From Desulfovibrio inopinatus DSM 10711 (GTDB lineage Bacteria; Desulfobacterota; Desulfovibrionia; Desulfovibrionales; Desulfovibrionaceae): 64,000 bases of DNA. A program made the translations under genes and the position numbers. Shown in pieces: positions 1-8,145 of the stretch. Within the stretch, counting starts at the first letter, position 1; each line of letters starts with the position of its first letter. Under the pieces are notes generated by a model that worked only from the letters and a program-made list of their open reading frames with translations, did not search any database and had not been told where the DNA came from. The DNA lies in contig NZ_AUBP01000010.1 in assembly GCF_000429305.1 (NCBI RefSeq), forward strand, positions 62,001 through 126,000. Reading direction: 5' to 3'.

Positions 1-1625
1 ACAAAGGATGGGATTTCGTCCGATGTGGGTTCGATCGTCACGCTGACACCGGGCCACTGTACGGTTTCTGCTGATGTTGTCTCCGAGTTCACACCGGGGA
101 GACGCCTTTGAGCCCACAAGTGAAGTAGTGCTTGGGTGACGAGTGTACGGGTGGTTTCCCGACGTGGAACGACTTGCGTTTGCCAAATATGATTGCCGTT
201 GTGCATTTCCGGAATATTTGAGGGGGCCTGTTCGAGAATATCGGAGAATTCAGGCTCAAAATCCGGGCCTTGGGTTTTTTCGGCCAATTCCATGGCGCGT
301 AAGGCAAATGTAAGTCCGTTGACTGGCTCAATACGGGAAATTTCGTCAAAGAACCATGCACAACTGGCAAAGGCGGCCAAAGCCCACTTTTGCATGGCAA
401 TCAGTTTGAACGCTTTCGTACGATCCGCCGGGCTGAGACCGCCGGAAAGCCACATATCAGCGAAGTCTTGCGGCGTCACGCGACCGGAAAGGAGTTTCCC
501 AGCCTCAACGAGCGCCTGCCGAGGGTGCTTAAAAAGTTGTTGGCCGGCATCGAAAAAATGTTCATCGACTTTCGTTTTGAATGCATTGAGGGCATCACGA
601 AGCGGTTTTCTCCACGTCTGTTTCCATCCGGGATGCCCCCCCGTCGTGCAGCCGCAATCCGATCTCCAACGCTCGACACCATGGGCGCAACTCCATGCTG
701 AAGGCTCATGGAGACGCACCTGCATCGTTGGCGGATGGGCTTCAAGAAAGGTCGCGTAGTTGGTGAGATGAATATCTTCTCGCTGCTGGCGGGCCTGATC
801 TAAAATATAGGCAAGACCCATTTCTCCAAATTTGAAATGGTGTCCGTATGTTTCACCGTCAGTGGCCAATGAGAGAAGTCCCGGAGAGCTTGCATCGGCA
901 AGACGTCGCCAAAATTTTTCTCCATCTTCCAGCAAGCGCTCAAATGCGACGGCCTGCGAGATAGGGCCATCGTAGAAAAAAACGGCGATTTGTCGGCCTG
1001 ACGGCAGGGAAACCGCATAGGGCAGACGTATATCCAATCCTCCGTGACTGACGTCGCGCCAGTCGCCACTCCCAAGCTTCGTGACGGCAGCAGCCTGCCC
1101 CGGAGCAAGGATGGTGAAGGTTATGCCGTAATCGGCGAGCACTTCTAAAGTGGCCGTATCCACAGCGGTTTCGGAGAGCCACATTCCTTCGGGAGCGCGG
1201 CCGAAACGCGCCTGGAAATCTTCCACCGCCCAGGCGACCTCAAGTTCCTTGTCGAGTTCCGAGGCCAGCGGCATGATGACATGGTGATAGATCTGCGCCA
1301 AAGCATTCCCATGCCCTAGGCGGGACAGGCTTTTTGCATCGGCGTCAAGCATGGAATGATATGTTGTCGGTGCGAATTGTTCCATCCAGTGCAACAAGGT
1401 GGGACCGGCATTGAAACTCATCCATTCGTAGCAATTGACGATGTCGACAATACCTCCGGGGCCAAGGCGTCTTGCCGAGGCAATAGGAGCGTAACTCTCG
1501 TTGAGAATGCGTTCGTTCCAGTTCATTGCCGGGGCGGCGCTGCCCTCGGGCAGAATCAGGTCCAGCCAAGGATCTTCACGAGGAGGCTGGTAGAAATGGC
1601 CGTGGATGCAGAGGTATTTTTTCAT
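1..1625 (-). CDS. Glycoside hydrolase family 57 protein with DUF3536 (partial, 3' end outside window)
   Basis: Reading the minus strand from the ATG at 1625 gives an uninterrupted frame of 541 codons running off the window edge. It opens MKKYLCIHGHFYQPPREDPW, the usual start of GH57 proteins carrying a DUF3536 C-terminal half. Family landmarks are the motif GMWLSETAVD, whose Glu would be the nucleophile, and LATDGETYGHH, whose Asp would be the acid/base. GH57 enzymes act on alpha-glucans (amylases, branching enzymes); the exact activity of the DUF3536 branch is not established. It is divergent from selA, with a 188-base gap. The glucan phosphorylase at 44.5 kb supports a role in glycogen-like polysaccharide metabolism. 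No signal peptide is seen, so it is probably cytoplasmic. The family call is firm; the substrate is inference. Confidence 0.88.
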   Translation of the reverse strand, partial: MKKYLCIHGHFYQPPREDPWLDLILPEGSAAPAMNWNERILNESYAPIASARRLGPGGIVDIVNCYEWMSFNAGPTLLHWMEQFAPTTYHSMLDADAKSLSRLGHGNALAQIYHHVIMPLASELDKELEVAWAVEDFQARFGRAPEGMWLSETAVDTATLEVLADYGITFTILAPGQAAAVTKLGSGDWRDVSHGGLDIRLPYAVSLPSGRQIAVFFYDGPISQAVAFERLLEDGEKFWRRLADASSPGLLSLATDGETYGHHFKFGEMGLAYILDQARQQREDIHLTNYATFLEAHPPTMQVRLHEPSAWSCAHGVERWRSDCGCTTGGHPGWKQTWRKPLRDALNAFKTKVDEHFFDAGQQLFKHPRQALVEAGKLLSGRVTPQDFADMWLSGGLSPADRTKAFKLIAMQKWALAAFASCAWFFDEISRIEPVNGLTFALRAMELAEKTQGPDFEPEFSDILEQAPSNIPEMHNGNHIWQTQVVPRRETTRTLVTQALLHLWAQRRLPGVNSETTSAETVQWPGVSVTIEPTSDEIPSF

Positions 1626-1723
1626 GGCTTTTCTGTATACGGTTTTCAGAAATTAGGAAAGACCCTTGCGAAAATGTCATGGGAACGCCACGCTTTTATT
1701 GCATTGTCACGGATGAGATAAAA

Positions 1724-1752
1724 TTGATTTTGAAGGCAAGTTCATTTATCCT
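1724..1752 (+). promoter_or_regulatory. Candidate sigma-70 promoter for selA
   Basis: TTGATT at 1724-1729 and TATCCT at 1747-1752 are separated by 17 bases, in the AT-rich gap between the divergent GH57 gene and selA. This would give a leader of roughly 55 bases before the selA start. The match is only moderate. Confidence 0.35.
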
Positions 1753-1787
1753 AAACATTTGCTGCATTGTTATAAATAGCCATAACA

Positions 1788-1802
1788 GGCCCGTTTCGGG
1801 CC
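1788..1802 (+). promoter_or_regulatory. Short GC hairpin abutting the selA ribosome binding site
   Basis: GGCCCG-TTT-CGGGCC forms a perfect 6-bp stem ending one base before the GGGAGAG Shine-Dalgarno of selA. In E. coli a SECIS-like element in the selAB leader binds SelB and represses. Here the loop is only TTT, so that comparison is speculative, but the position suits translational control. Confidence 0.4.
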
Positions 1803-1813
1803 GGGAGAGTTCC

Positions 1814-3226
1814 GTGTCCAGCCTGTTTCGTCTTCTGCCGTCGGTCGATGTTGCTCTCACCGCTGTTGCGGATGTTCCGGCCTTACACCATGTACCACGT
1901 GCGCTTCTTCGTGACGGAATCAATCTTTTTTTAGATCGGTTACGTCGCGATATTCGCCAAAGTCGCATCATGAACGCCTCGCAACTTGAGCACACCGTTC
2001 TTTGGGAACGTCTCGTTCCATTTCTTGTCGCCTATGTTCAACCGCATTTTCGGCGGGTCATCAATGCGACGGGAGTCGTGGTGCATACTAATCTTGGTCG
2101 ATCCATTTTAGCCGAAGTGGCAACACGGGCTGTTACCGAGGCTTGTGCCCGATATTCCAACCTCGAAATGAATCTCGACACGGGTGGACGAGGGAGCCGA
2201 TATAGTCATGTTGAAGACGCCTTATGTCGGCTGACTGGCGCCGAGGCCGCGCTGGTCGTCAACAATAATGCCGCAGCTGTCCTTCTCGTGCTTGAAACGC
2301 TGGCCAAAGGACGCGAAGTCATTGTGTCACGCGGTCAGCTCGTCGAAATAGGCGGATCGTTTCGTATTCCTGAAGTCATGGAGAAAAGCGGCGCCACGTT
2401 GCGAGAAGTCGGGGCAACCAACCGGACGCATTTGCGTGACTATGAGCAGGCCATCAATGAAAATACTGCGGCGTTGCTCAAGGTTCATGCATCGAATTAC
2501 CGAATCATTGGATTTACGAAGGAAGTTAGCCTTCCCGAGTTGGCCGAGCTTGGTTCAAAATACGATTTGCCTGTCATTGAAGATTTAGGCAGTGGGAATT
2601 TTTCCGATTTCAGCGGCCTTGGGCTGCTTGATGAGCCGACTGTGCAAAAGACCGTTGCCGATGGGGCGGATGTGGTTACTTTTAGCGGAGACAAAGTTCT
2701 GGGCGGACCACAAGCCGGAATTATTGTCGGAAAGAAAGAATACATTGACCGGATCAAAAAGAATCCGCTCAACCGAGCTGTGCGTATCGACAAGATGACA
2801 TTGGCTGCATTGGAAGCAACACTTCGGCTTTACCTTGACCCGGAAAAGGCCAGGCGAGAGATTCCCACAGTAGCCATGATTTTGGCTGATCCTGTCCAGC
2901 TTGCCAGTCGTGGGGCCATATTGGCTGATGATGTTGCCAAAATTTGTGGCGAGTCGGCGGTCGTCGATACGGTATCGGCGGAGTCTCGTGTGGGTGGGGG
3001 GGCGTTCCCTGAGCAGGGTTTGCCCACGACGTTGGTCCGTGTCCGGCCTGCACATGAAGGAATTTCTGCGCAGATGCTTAAAGAGCGGCTTCTGGAAACC
3101 GATCCTCCGGTTATCGGACGGATTGAGCACGATGTCTTTTGCCTTGATGTTCGCACTGTGGCTGACGATGAGTTTGAATTGACGGCAAACGTCCTGAACA
3201 AGGCGATTGCCGGTTGCATGAACTGA
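1814..3226 (+). CDS. selA: L-seryl-tRNA(Sec) selenium transferase SelA
   Basis: SelA is a PLP enzyme that converts seryl-tRNA(Sec) to selenocysteinyl-tRNA(Sec) using selenophosphate. The 470-residue product matches the family length. The PLP lysine is Lys294 in the motif SGDKVLGGPQAG; VVNNNAAAVLLVLETLA and NLGRS are other family signatures. I chose the GTG at 1814 because GGGAGAG lies five bases upstream and it gives the usual N-terminus (SSLFRLLPSVD); the frame stays open upstream to 1526, but that part overlaps the GH57 gene and looks non-coding. It is followed by an M18 aminopeptidase and then selB, so the selenocysteine genes are interrupted by one unrelated gene, probably within one transcript. 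selD and the tRNA(Sec) gene are not in the window. Confidence 0.96.
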   Translation: MSSLFRLLPSVDVALTAVADVPALHHVPRALLRDGINLFLDRLRRDIRQSRIMNASQLEHTVLWERLVPFLVAYVQPHFRRVINATGVVVHTNLGRSILAEVATRAVTEACARYSNLEMNLDTGGRGSRYSHVEDALCRLTGAEAALVVNNNAAAVLLVLETLAKGREVIVSRGQLVEIGGSFRIPEVMEKSGATLREVGATNRTHLRDYEQAINENTAALLKVHASNYRIIGFTKEVSLPELAELGSKYDLPVIEDLGSGNFSDFSGLGLLDEPTVQKTVADGADVVTFSGDKVLGGPQAGIIVGKKEYIDRIKKNPLNRAVRIDKMTLAALEATLRLYLDPEKARREIPTVAMILADPVQLASRGAILADDVAKICGESAVVDTVSAESRVGGGAFPEQGLPTTLVRVRPAHEGISAQMLKERLLETDPPVIGRIEHDVFCLDVRTVADDEFELTANVLNKAIAGCMN

Positions 3227-3253
3227 CGTGATAATAAGGAGTATTCCTGCACT

Positions 3254-4660
3254 ATGCCTTCGGATTTTGAATATACGTCGAAAAATTGTTGGGAAGTCTT
3301 TGACAACGATACGGCTCAGGCTGAAATGGATAGTTTGGCACAACGCTATATTGATTTTCTGTCTACTTGCAAAACCGAACGATTGACGATCAACTATCTG
3401 CAAAAGCGGTTAGCTGATGCCGGTTTTGTCGGCTGTGATCAGGATTTTTCCGGCGATGCTGTGATGCGTGTTTTGCGCGGAAAAACTTTGTTTGTTGCGC
3501 GTAAAGGCAAACGGCCGTTGCGTGAAGGCTTCCGATTGGTCGGCGCGCATGCCGATACACCGCGCATCGATCTCAAACAGCACCCTTTATATGAAGATTG
3601 TTCCGTGGGACAGGCAAAAACCCACTATTACGGCGGGATTCGTAAGCACCAATGGCTTGCCAGACCACTGGCTCTGCACGGTGTGGTTGTAACGAAAGAC
3701 GGCGATGTCAAAACGGTCTGCATAGGGGAAGAGCCGGTTGATCCGGTGTTTACCATTCCCGATTTGTTGCCGCATTTGGCGTACAAGCAAGTGGAAAAAA
3801 AGTTGTCGGAAGCGTTCGAGGCGGAAAATCTCAACATTATTGTTGGGCACCAACCGGTTATCGCTCCTAAAAAAGAGGGTGAAGAAACTCCGGGAATCCA
3901 GTGCGCCTGTTCGGGCATCAAAGCCAAAGTTCTTGATATTCTCAATACGAAATACGGAATTGTTGAAGAAGATTTGTTCAGCGCCGAATTGCAGGCCGTC
4001 CCGGCCGGCCCAGCACGTTTTATTGGGTTCGATCAGGCGCTCATTGGCGGATATGGTCAGGATGACCGTGTCTGCGTCTTCGCCGGTCTTGAAGCGCTTT
4101 TGTCTGCTGAAACTCCGGAGCATACGCAGATCGTCTTGTTCTGGGACAAGGAAGAAATTGGTTCCGAAGGGAACACCGGAGCGAAGTCTCTGTTTTTTGA
4201 ATATTGTGTCGAGGATCTCATCGACGCGTGGGATGCCGGAGCACGGAAAAGCCGAGTTTTTGCTGCTTCAAAAGCCATTTCCGCGGATGTACATGGCGCA
4301 CTTGATCCCGACTACCAGGACTGCCATGAAAAGTTGAATTCCGCGTTGATCGGTCATGGTCCGTGCTTTTGTAAATTTACCGGACATCGCGGAAAAGTTG
4401 GGGCCAACGATGCCCATCCTGAGTATGTCGCCTTTTTGCGCAAAATGCTTGAGGATGCTGGTGTGCCCTGGCAAATGGCCGAACTCGGCAAAGTTGACCT
4501 CGGTGGAGGCGGTACCGTCGCCAAATTCCTGGCTATATATGGCATGGATATTATCGATTTCGGTCCCCCAGTGCTTTCCATGCATAGTCCTTTTGAAATT
4601 AGTAGCAAGGCTGACCTCTATGCCACGAAGTTGGCCTATGAGGCATTCTTGCGGACATAA
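3254..4660 (+). CDS. M18 family aminopeptidase
   Basis: This cytosolic, dinuclear-zinc metallopeptidase of the M18 (aspartyl aminopeptidase/aminopeptidase I) family removes N-terminal, often acidic, residues from peptides. The 468 residues fit. Metal and catalytic motifs are visible: GAHADTPRID with His99 and the following Asp, DKEEIGSEG around residues 298-306 with the general-base Glu, ADVHGALDPD, and near the C-terminus SMHSPFEISSK with the last metal His. The ATG at 3254 has AAGGAG twelve bases upstream, slightly far. It lies 27 bases after selA and 96 bases before selB. No functional link to selenocysteine is known to me; the linkage may be only transcriptional. Confidence 0.92.
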   Translation: MPSDFEYTSKNCWEVFDNDTAQAEMDSLAQRYIDFLSTCKTERLTINYLQKRLADAGFVGCDQDFSGDAVMRVLRGKTLFVARKGKRPLREGFRLVGAHADTPRIDLKQHPLYEDCSVGQAKTHYYGGIRKHQWLARPLALHGVVVTKDGDVKTVCIGEEPVDPVFTIPDLLPHLAYKQVEKKLSEAFEAENLNIIVGHQPVIAPKKEGEETPGIQCACSGIKAKVLDILNTKYGIVEEDLFSAELQAVPAGPARFIGFDQALIGGYGQDDRVCVFAGLEALLSAETPEHTQIVLFWDKEEIGSEGNTGAKSLFFEYCVEDLIDAWDAGARKSRVFAASKAISADVHGALDPDYQDCHEKLNSALIGHGPCFCKFTGHRGKVGANDAHPEYVAFLRKMLEDAGVPWQMAELGKVDLGGGGTVAKFLAIYGMDIIDFGPPVLSMHSPFEISSKADLYATKLAYEAFLRT

Positions 4661-4681
4661 TTGGATATCCGAAATGCATTG

Positions 4682-4715
4682 GTCCCGGTTTTCGATATTT
4701 TTCGAAGGCCGGGAC
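4682..4715 (+). other. Intercistronic hairpin between the M18 peptidase and selB
   Basis: GTCCCGG (4682-4688) pairs with CCGGGAC (4709-4715), with further TTCGA/TCGAA pairing inside. No T tract follows, so this is more likely an mRNA processing or stability element than a terminator. Confidence 0.4.
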
Positions 4716-4756
4716 AATGCGGTCAAGCAGCTTGAAACAAACGGAAAGGAAATGCA

Positions 4757-6670
4757 ATGCCAGTCATTATGGGCACAGCCGGACATATCGACCACGGCAA
4801 AACAACTCTTGTAAAAGCCTTGACCGGAATCGATTGCGACCGGTTGGCTGAAGAGAAAAAACGCGGCATCACCATCGAACTTGGCTTTGCCTTCATGGAT
4901 CTGGCTGAAGATCTTCGACTTGGGGTGGTGGATGTGCCGGGCCATGAGCGATTTGTCAAAAACATGGTAGCCGGTGCCGCAGGCATTGATTTCGTCCTTC
5001 TTGTTATTGCCGCTGATGAAGGCATTATGCCGCAAACGCGAGAACATCTTGAAATCTGTACATTGCTCGGCATTTCTACCGGCCTCGTTGCTCTGACCAA
5101 AGTCGATATGGTCGATGAAGAGTGGCTTGAGATGGTTACCGATGATGTGTCCGGATATCTTGGCTCGACGTTTTTGGCAGACGCACCGATTTTTCCGGTT
5201 TCAGCACATACCGGACAAGGGTTGGATGATCTGAAAGCTGCCTTGGTCGAATTTGCCGGTGGGTTTGCCCCAAAGCGGCGTTCCGATTTATTTCGATTGC
5301 CTGTAGATCGTGTTTTTACCATGAAGGGACATGGTACAGTGGTGACGGGGACACTTGTTTCCGGCGCGGTTAAGGCGGGTGATGATATCATGATCTATCC
5401 GCAAGAATTTGCCTCCAAGGCGCGTACGGTCCAATCGCATGGAGAGCAATCCCAGCAGGCCGAAGCCGGTCAACGTACGGCCGTCAATCTCCTTGGTTTG
5501 GATGTGGCGGACGTGTCCCGCGGTGATGTGGTCGCTTCCCCCGATGCGCTTTTTCCCAATACGGTATGGGACGTGGAGTTGACCTGCTTGGCATCGTCTC
5601 CACGCGGGCTCAAACACCGTACGGAAGTGCATTTCCATCATGGCACACGCGAAGTTCTCGCAAGACTTTATTTTCTCGACCGCGACAAGTTGGAACCAGG
5701 GGAACGCGCGTTATGCCAGGTCGTTTTCCCTCAGCCTATGGTTGGCATGTTTGGCGATCGATGCGTCGTACGCACGTTTTCCCCGTTACGTACGGTGGCC
5801 GGGGCACATATTTTACGACCTGAAGCAACCATGCTTCGCCGTCGCGATTCCAATTTTGCAGAAAACTGCGAACAGTTATCCACCCTTATTTCGTGTTCGG
5901 ACGAAGATCGCATTCGTACCCAGCTTATGCTTGCCGGCCCTCCAGGTTTGCAATTTGCCCAACTTGTTGTGGCGACCAATATTGAATCGAAGACGTTGGA
6001 GAGATTGCTTCAAGTCATGGGGGGAAAATCCGAGGTCTGTTTATTTGACAAAGAACGGAGAACGTTTGCTTCCGGAAAGATTGTCGATGAGCTGACCCAG
6101 GCTGCTCTTTCCCACCTTGAAGCGTTTCACCGGAAAGAGCCGATGAAACTTGGGATGTCACGAGGAGAGCTTGCGTCTGCCTGGGGGCGTGAGTTGCCTG
6201 CCAAGCTTGTTCATTTCATCGTGGAAAAAGGGCTGAAGAGTGGGCTTATCGTCACAGAACAGGACGTCTTGCGCCTGCCGCAGCACCGTGTTTCTCTGGC
6301 TTCGGATACGGCCAAGCTCAAAGCCACGTTGACCGATGTCTACACCACCGGTGAGCTGACACCTCCCAATCTCAAAGATGTTCTGGCCGAACTCGATCTG
6401 AATTTCAAGGAAGCGGCACCAGTTTATAAGCTTCTTCAAGATGAAGGCATTATCGTCAAACTGAAGGAAGATATGTACGTCAGTGCCCAGGCTATTGCGC
6501 AACTCATTGCCGACGTGCGTGCCTATTTTCAGACCAATGACGAAATGGGACCAACGGAATTTAAAACAATCGCCCCTGTGTCACGCAAGTTTGCGATTCC
6601 CCTTATGGAGTATCTCGATAAGCAACGAATCACCATTCGTGTAGGGGACAAACGCCGGCTCCGTGGTTGA
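4757..6670 (+). CDS. selB: Selenocysteine-specific elongation factor SelB
   Basis: SelB is the GTPase that brings selenocysteinyl-tRNA to UGA codons marked by a SECIS hairpin. The 637-residue protein starts with an EF-Tu-like G domain: GHIDHGKTT at residues 9-17, [12 protein letters not shown] (G3) and TKVDMVD (G4, with the usual N replaced by T). Domains II and III follow ([14 protein letters not shown]). The C-terminal ~250 residues carry the winged-helix repeats that bind the SECIS RNA, ending HRVSLAS...KRRLRG. GGAAA lies shortly before the ATG. Its presence together with selA means UGA decoding should occur in this genome, which matters for the in-frame UGA gene at 7769-7981. Confidence 0.96.
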   Translation: MPVIMGTAGHIDHGKTTLVKALTGIDCDRLAEEKKRGITIELGFAFMDLAEDLRLGVVDVPGHERFVKNMVAGAAGIDFVLLVIAADEGIMPQTREHLEICTLLGISTGLVALTKVDMVDEEWLEMVTDDVSGYLGSTFLADAPIFPVSAHTGQGLDDLKAALVEFAGGFAPKRRSDLFRLPVDRVFTMKGHGTVVTGTLVSGAVKAGDDIMIYPQEFASKARTVQSHGEQSQQAEAGQRTAVNLLGLDVADVSRGDVVASPDALFPNTVWDVELTCLASSPRGLKHRTEVHFHHGTREVLARLYFLDRDKLEPGERALCQVVFPQPMVGMFGDRCVVRTFSPLRTVAGAHILRPEATMLRRRDSNFAENCEQLSTLISCSDEDRIRTQLMLAGPPGLQFAQLVVATNIESKTLERLLQVMGGKSEVCLFDKERRTFASGKIVDELTQAALSHLEAFHRKEPMKLGMSRGELASAWGRELPAKLVHFIVEKGLKSGLIVTEQDVLRLPQHRVSLASDTAKLKATLTDVYTTGELTPPNLKDVLAELDLNFKEAAPVYKLLQDEGIIVKLKEDMYVSAQAIAQLIADVRAYFQTNDEMGPTEFKTIAPVSRKFAIPLMEYLDKQRITIRVGDKRRLRG

Positions 6671-6803
6671 ACGATTGGGGGCAGGAATAACAGGTGGGCC
6701 GCAAAGAGAGATTTTATAGTTCGCCCTTCAATGCTCTCTCCGCAAAGGCAATGGCACGTACAAACATGCAGTGTCATCGAGGCTGTTCCGCTTGATATGG
6801 GGG

Positions 6804-6854
6804 CTATAAAAAGAATCGGACCGACGCTTTACCCGCAGAGCATCGGCCCGATTC
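6804..6854 (-). terminator. Rho-independent terminator of the 43-residue membrane protein gene
   Basis: GAATCGGACCGACGCT (6813-6828) pairs with the segment ending at 6854 over 16 positions, with two non-Watson-Crick positions. On the minus strand the stem is followed by TTTTTATAGC, so it terminates leftward transcription from the gene at 6881-7012. Confidence 0.75.
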
Positions 6855-6880
6855 AACGATCATGGAGAATGAGAAAAATT

Positions 6881-7012
6881 TTAGTGGCTTTCGTCAACCG
6901 GCAGTTCCGGGTCGGGGGGAAGATTTTTTTGTTGGTATTTAATGACTTCAAAGGTTCCAAGAATGAGGAGAATAGCGTACAGAACAATCAGGCCGGAAAA
7001 ATCGAATTCCAT
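6881..7012 (-). CDS. Small single-pass membrane protein, 43 residues, function unknown
   Basis: On the minus strand an ATG at 7012 opens a 43-residue frame: MEFDFSGLIVLYAILLILG, then TFEVIKYQQKNLPPDP and an acidic tail ending VDESH. AAGGAG lies eight bases upstream and a strong terminator lies immediately downstream, so the gene has all expected signals despite its size. Residues about 7-24 form one hydrophobic helix, followed by a short charged cytoplasmic or periplasmic tail rich in Pro, Asp and Glu. I do not recognise the family. It is divergent from the universal stress protein gene and convergent with selB. It resembles small membrane subunits or regulators in architecture only. Confidence 0.72.
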   Translation of the reverse strand: MEFDFSGLIVLYAILLILGTFEVIKYQQKNLPPDPELPVDESH

Positions 7013-7143
7013 GTTGTCGGCTCCTTGGTTCAACCCGGTCTCTCAAGAGAAGCGGCAGTAAAATTATGTTAAGCGAATTACTTATAACTTCTTTTTCTTT
7101 TCGTGTCTAGGCCGAACAACCGTAAATTGTGAGCGAGGCTGCC

Positions 7144-7566
7144 ATGAAGAAGATCATTGTGGGTGTTGACGGGTCGGAGCTTTCGGAGAAGGCTCTTCAC
7201 CGTGTGATCCACGAAGCACAATGCTCCCCTTGTGAAATCATTGTCGTGAGTGTCGCTGAAAGTCTTAGTGTTTTGTCGCTTGAACGGAACGAATCGGCTG
7301 GTTCAGCCTGGGAAAAGCTTCTCGCTGAACCGCGGAAGACTATGGAAGAAGCCTGCCAGTTGATGGATGAGAATGGGGCGAGTTGTCACGGTGTGGTTGA
7401 AGCGGGGCGGCCTGCCGAAGTCATCTCCCGCGTGGCACGGCAAGAACAAGCAGATGAAATCATCATTGGCAGTCAGGGCAAACACGCCGTAGACCGACTG
7501 CTTCTTGGCAGCGTGTCTGCCCGTTTGGTTGAAATCGCTCCATGTACAGTGGTGGTCGTTCGTTAA
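7144..7566 (+). CDS. Universal stress protein, UspA family
   Basis: A 140-residue single Usp domain: MKKIIVGVDGSELSEKAL at the start and the ATP-binding signature GSQGKHAVDRLLLGSVS near the end, matching the G-2x-G-9x-G(S/T) pattern of nucleotide-binding Usp proteins. Such proteins are cytoplasmic stress-survival factors. I chose the ATG at 7144, which has GAGG at a suitable distance; a GTG at 7129 would add five residues. Its stop codon overlaps the stop of the convergent rubredoxin-like gene by two bases, so the two transcripts meet head to head without space for a terminator. Confidence 0.9.
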   Translation: MKKIIVGVDGSELSEKALHRVIHEAQCSPCEIIVVSVAESLSVLSLERNESAGSAWEKLLAEPRKTMEEACQLMDENGASCHGVVEAGRPAEVISRVARQEQADEIIIGSQGKHAVDRLLLGSVSARLVEIAPCTVVVVR

Positions 7567-7724
7567 CAGGAGCGAGACGATTTTTCGTCTTCAATCATGG
7601 CAAAATTGCTTTCCGGTGCTTTGCACACCGGACACTCATTGGGTGTTTTGCCATCGGCTGTTTTGGCTAAACCGAACTTTTTGCCGCAACGCAGGCAGAC
7701 ATAGCGAATTACTGTTGTGTCCAT
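7563..7724 (-). CDS. Rubredoxin-like small iron/zinc-binding protein
   Basis: A 53-residue protein starting MDTTVIRYVCLRCGKKF and containing CPVCKAPESNFAMIED. Two CxxC knuckles about 20 residues apart, with the second followed by the K/GAPxSxF pattern, match the C-terminal rubredoxin domain of rubrerythrins and short desulforedoxin-like proteins; a mononuclear iron (or zinc) site is expected. It lies 44 bases downstream of the apparent selenoprotein gene on the same strand, so the two are probably co-transcribed and may be redox partners, which is inference. The ribosome binding site is poor (GATAGTT). An in-frame extension to 7928 exists but overlaps the selenoprotein gene and looks non-coding. 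Confidence 0.78.
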   Translation of the reverse strand: MDTTVIRYVCLRCGKKFGLAKTADGKTPNECPVCKAPESNFAMIEDEKSSRSC

Positions 7725-7768
7725 AACTATCGTCAATATGGGTAAAAGTGTTTTTGGTTGGTGCAACA

Positions 7769-7981
7769 CTACGAGGTACGCGTTAAAACAATATGCGCAT
7801 ATCCTTCTTTGTGCACTGTTTCCATAGTCCATCCGGGATAGATGTGCAGTTGTTCTTCCACTGCCGGCACAAGACCGGGGGCGACAAGTACCGTGAAGCT
7901 TCTTTCCCGGGAGAGGCGAAGATGCCACCCGACATCCATTCCTATGCCTCAGCAGGTATTGCGCAAGTCAAGCGTCTTCAC
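7769..7981 (-). CDS. Probable selenoprotein with in-frame UGA, TusA/SirA-like fold
   Basis: On the minus strand a GTG at 7981, preceded by GGGAG nine bases upstream, opens a 70-codon frame broken only by a TGA at codon 11 (7949-7951) and ending in TAG at 7769. It begins MKTLDLRNTCUG and continues for 59 good codons after the UGA. The start resembles the LDLRGLxCP motif of TusA/SirA/YedF sulfur carriers, with U falling on the conserved Cys position; the rest (strand FTVLVAPG, helix PAVEEQL, then WTMETVHKEGYAHIVL) matches the order of that fold. A stem-loop 18 bases after the UGA fits the bacterial SECIS pattern, and selA and selB lie nearby. A Cys-Sec pair could form a selenenylsulfide. The alternative is a point-mutated pseudogene. 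The family assignment is inference from motif order. Confidence 0.72.
7921..7936 (-). promoter_or_regulatory. Candidate bacterial SECIS element
   Basis: Minus-strand GATGTC (7936-7931), loop GGGT, then GGCATC form a 6-bp stem with one U-G pair, extendable by one more G-U pair. The loop begins 18 bases after the in-frame UGA (7951-7949) and starts with G, within the known bacterial SECIS range (roughly 16-37 bases, a G among the first loop bases). Confidence 0.65.
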
Positions 7982-8050
7982 GATCGATTCTCCCGTTGTT
8001 TTTTCATAAGACTACGACCGTTGATCAAACCAGGCAAGAGGCTTTTTCAT
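7978..8050 (-). other. Two tiny upstream ORFs before the selenoprotein
   Basis: Minus strand: ATG at 8050 with AGGAAAAAGAGA before it encodes MKKPLAWFDQRS and stops at TAG (8012). A second ATG at 8007 encodes MKKQRENRS, and its TGA overlaps the GTG start of the selenoprotein as GTGA. The first is in frame with the selenoprotein, so the TAG fixes its start downstream. Whether either is translated is unknown. Confidence 0.3.
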
Positions 8051-8145
8051 TCTCTTTTTCCTGTAAGATTTTTGGCATTTTTTTGCTGAAGACGGCATGA
8101 AAGTGTAACGAACTTGCTACAAACAGCGATAAGAAAGGAGAGACT

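Noticed and set aside
193-759. 188-residue plus-strand open frame
   Set aside because: It lies wholly opposite the GH57/DUF3536 gene, which has clear catalytic motifs on the minus strand; no family match or ribosome site.
2585-3403. 272-residue minus-strand open frame
   Set aside because: It is antisense to selA and the start of the M18 gene and has no recognisable protein features.
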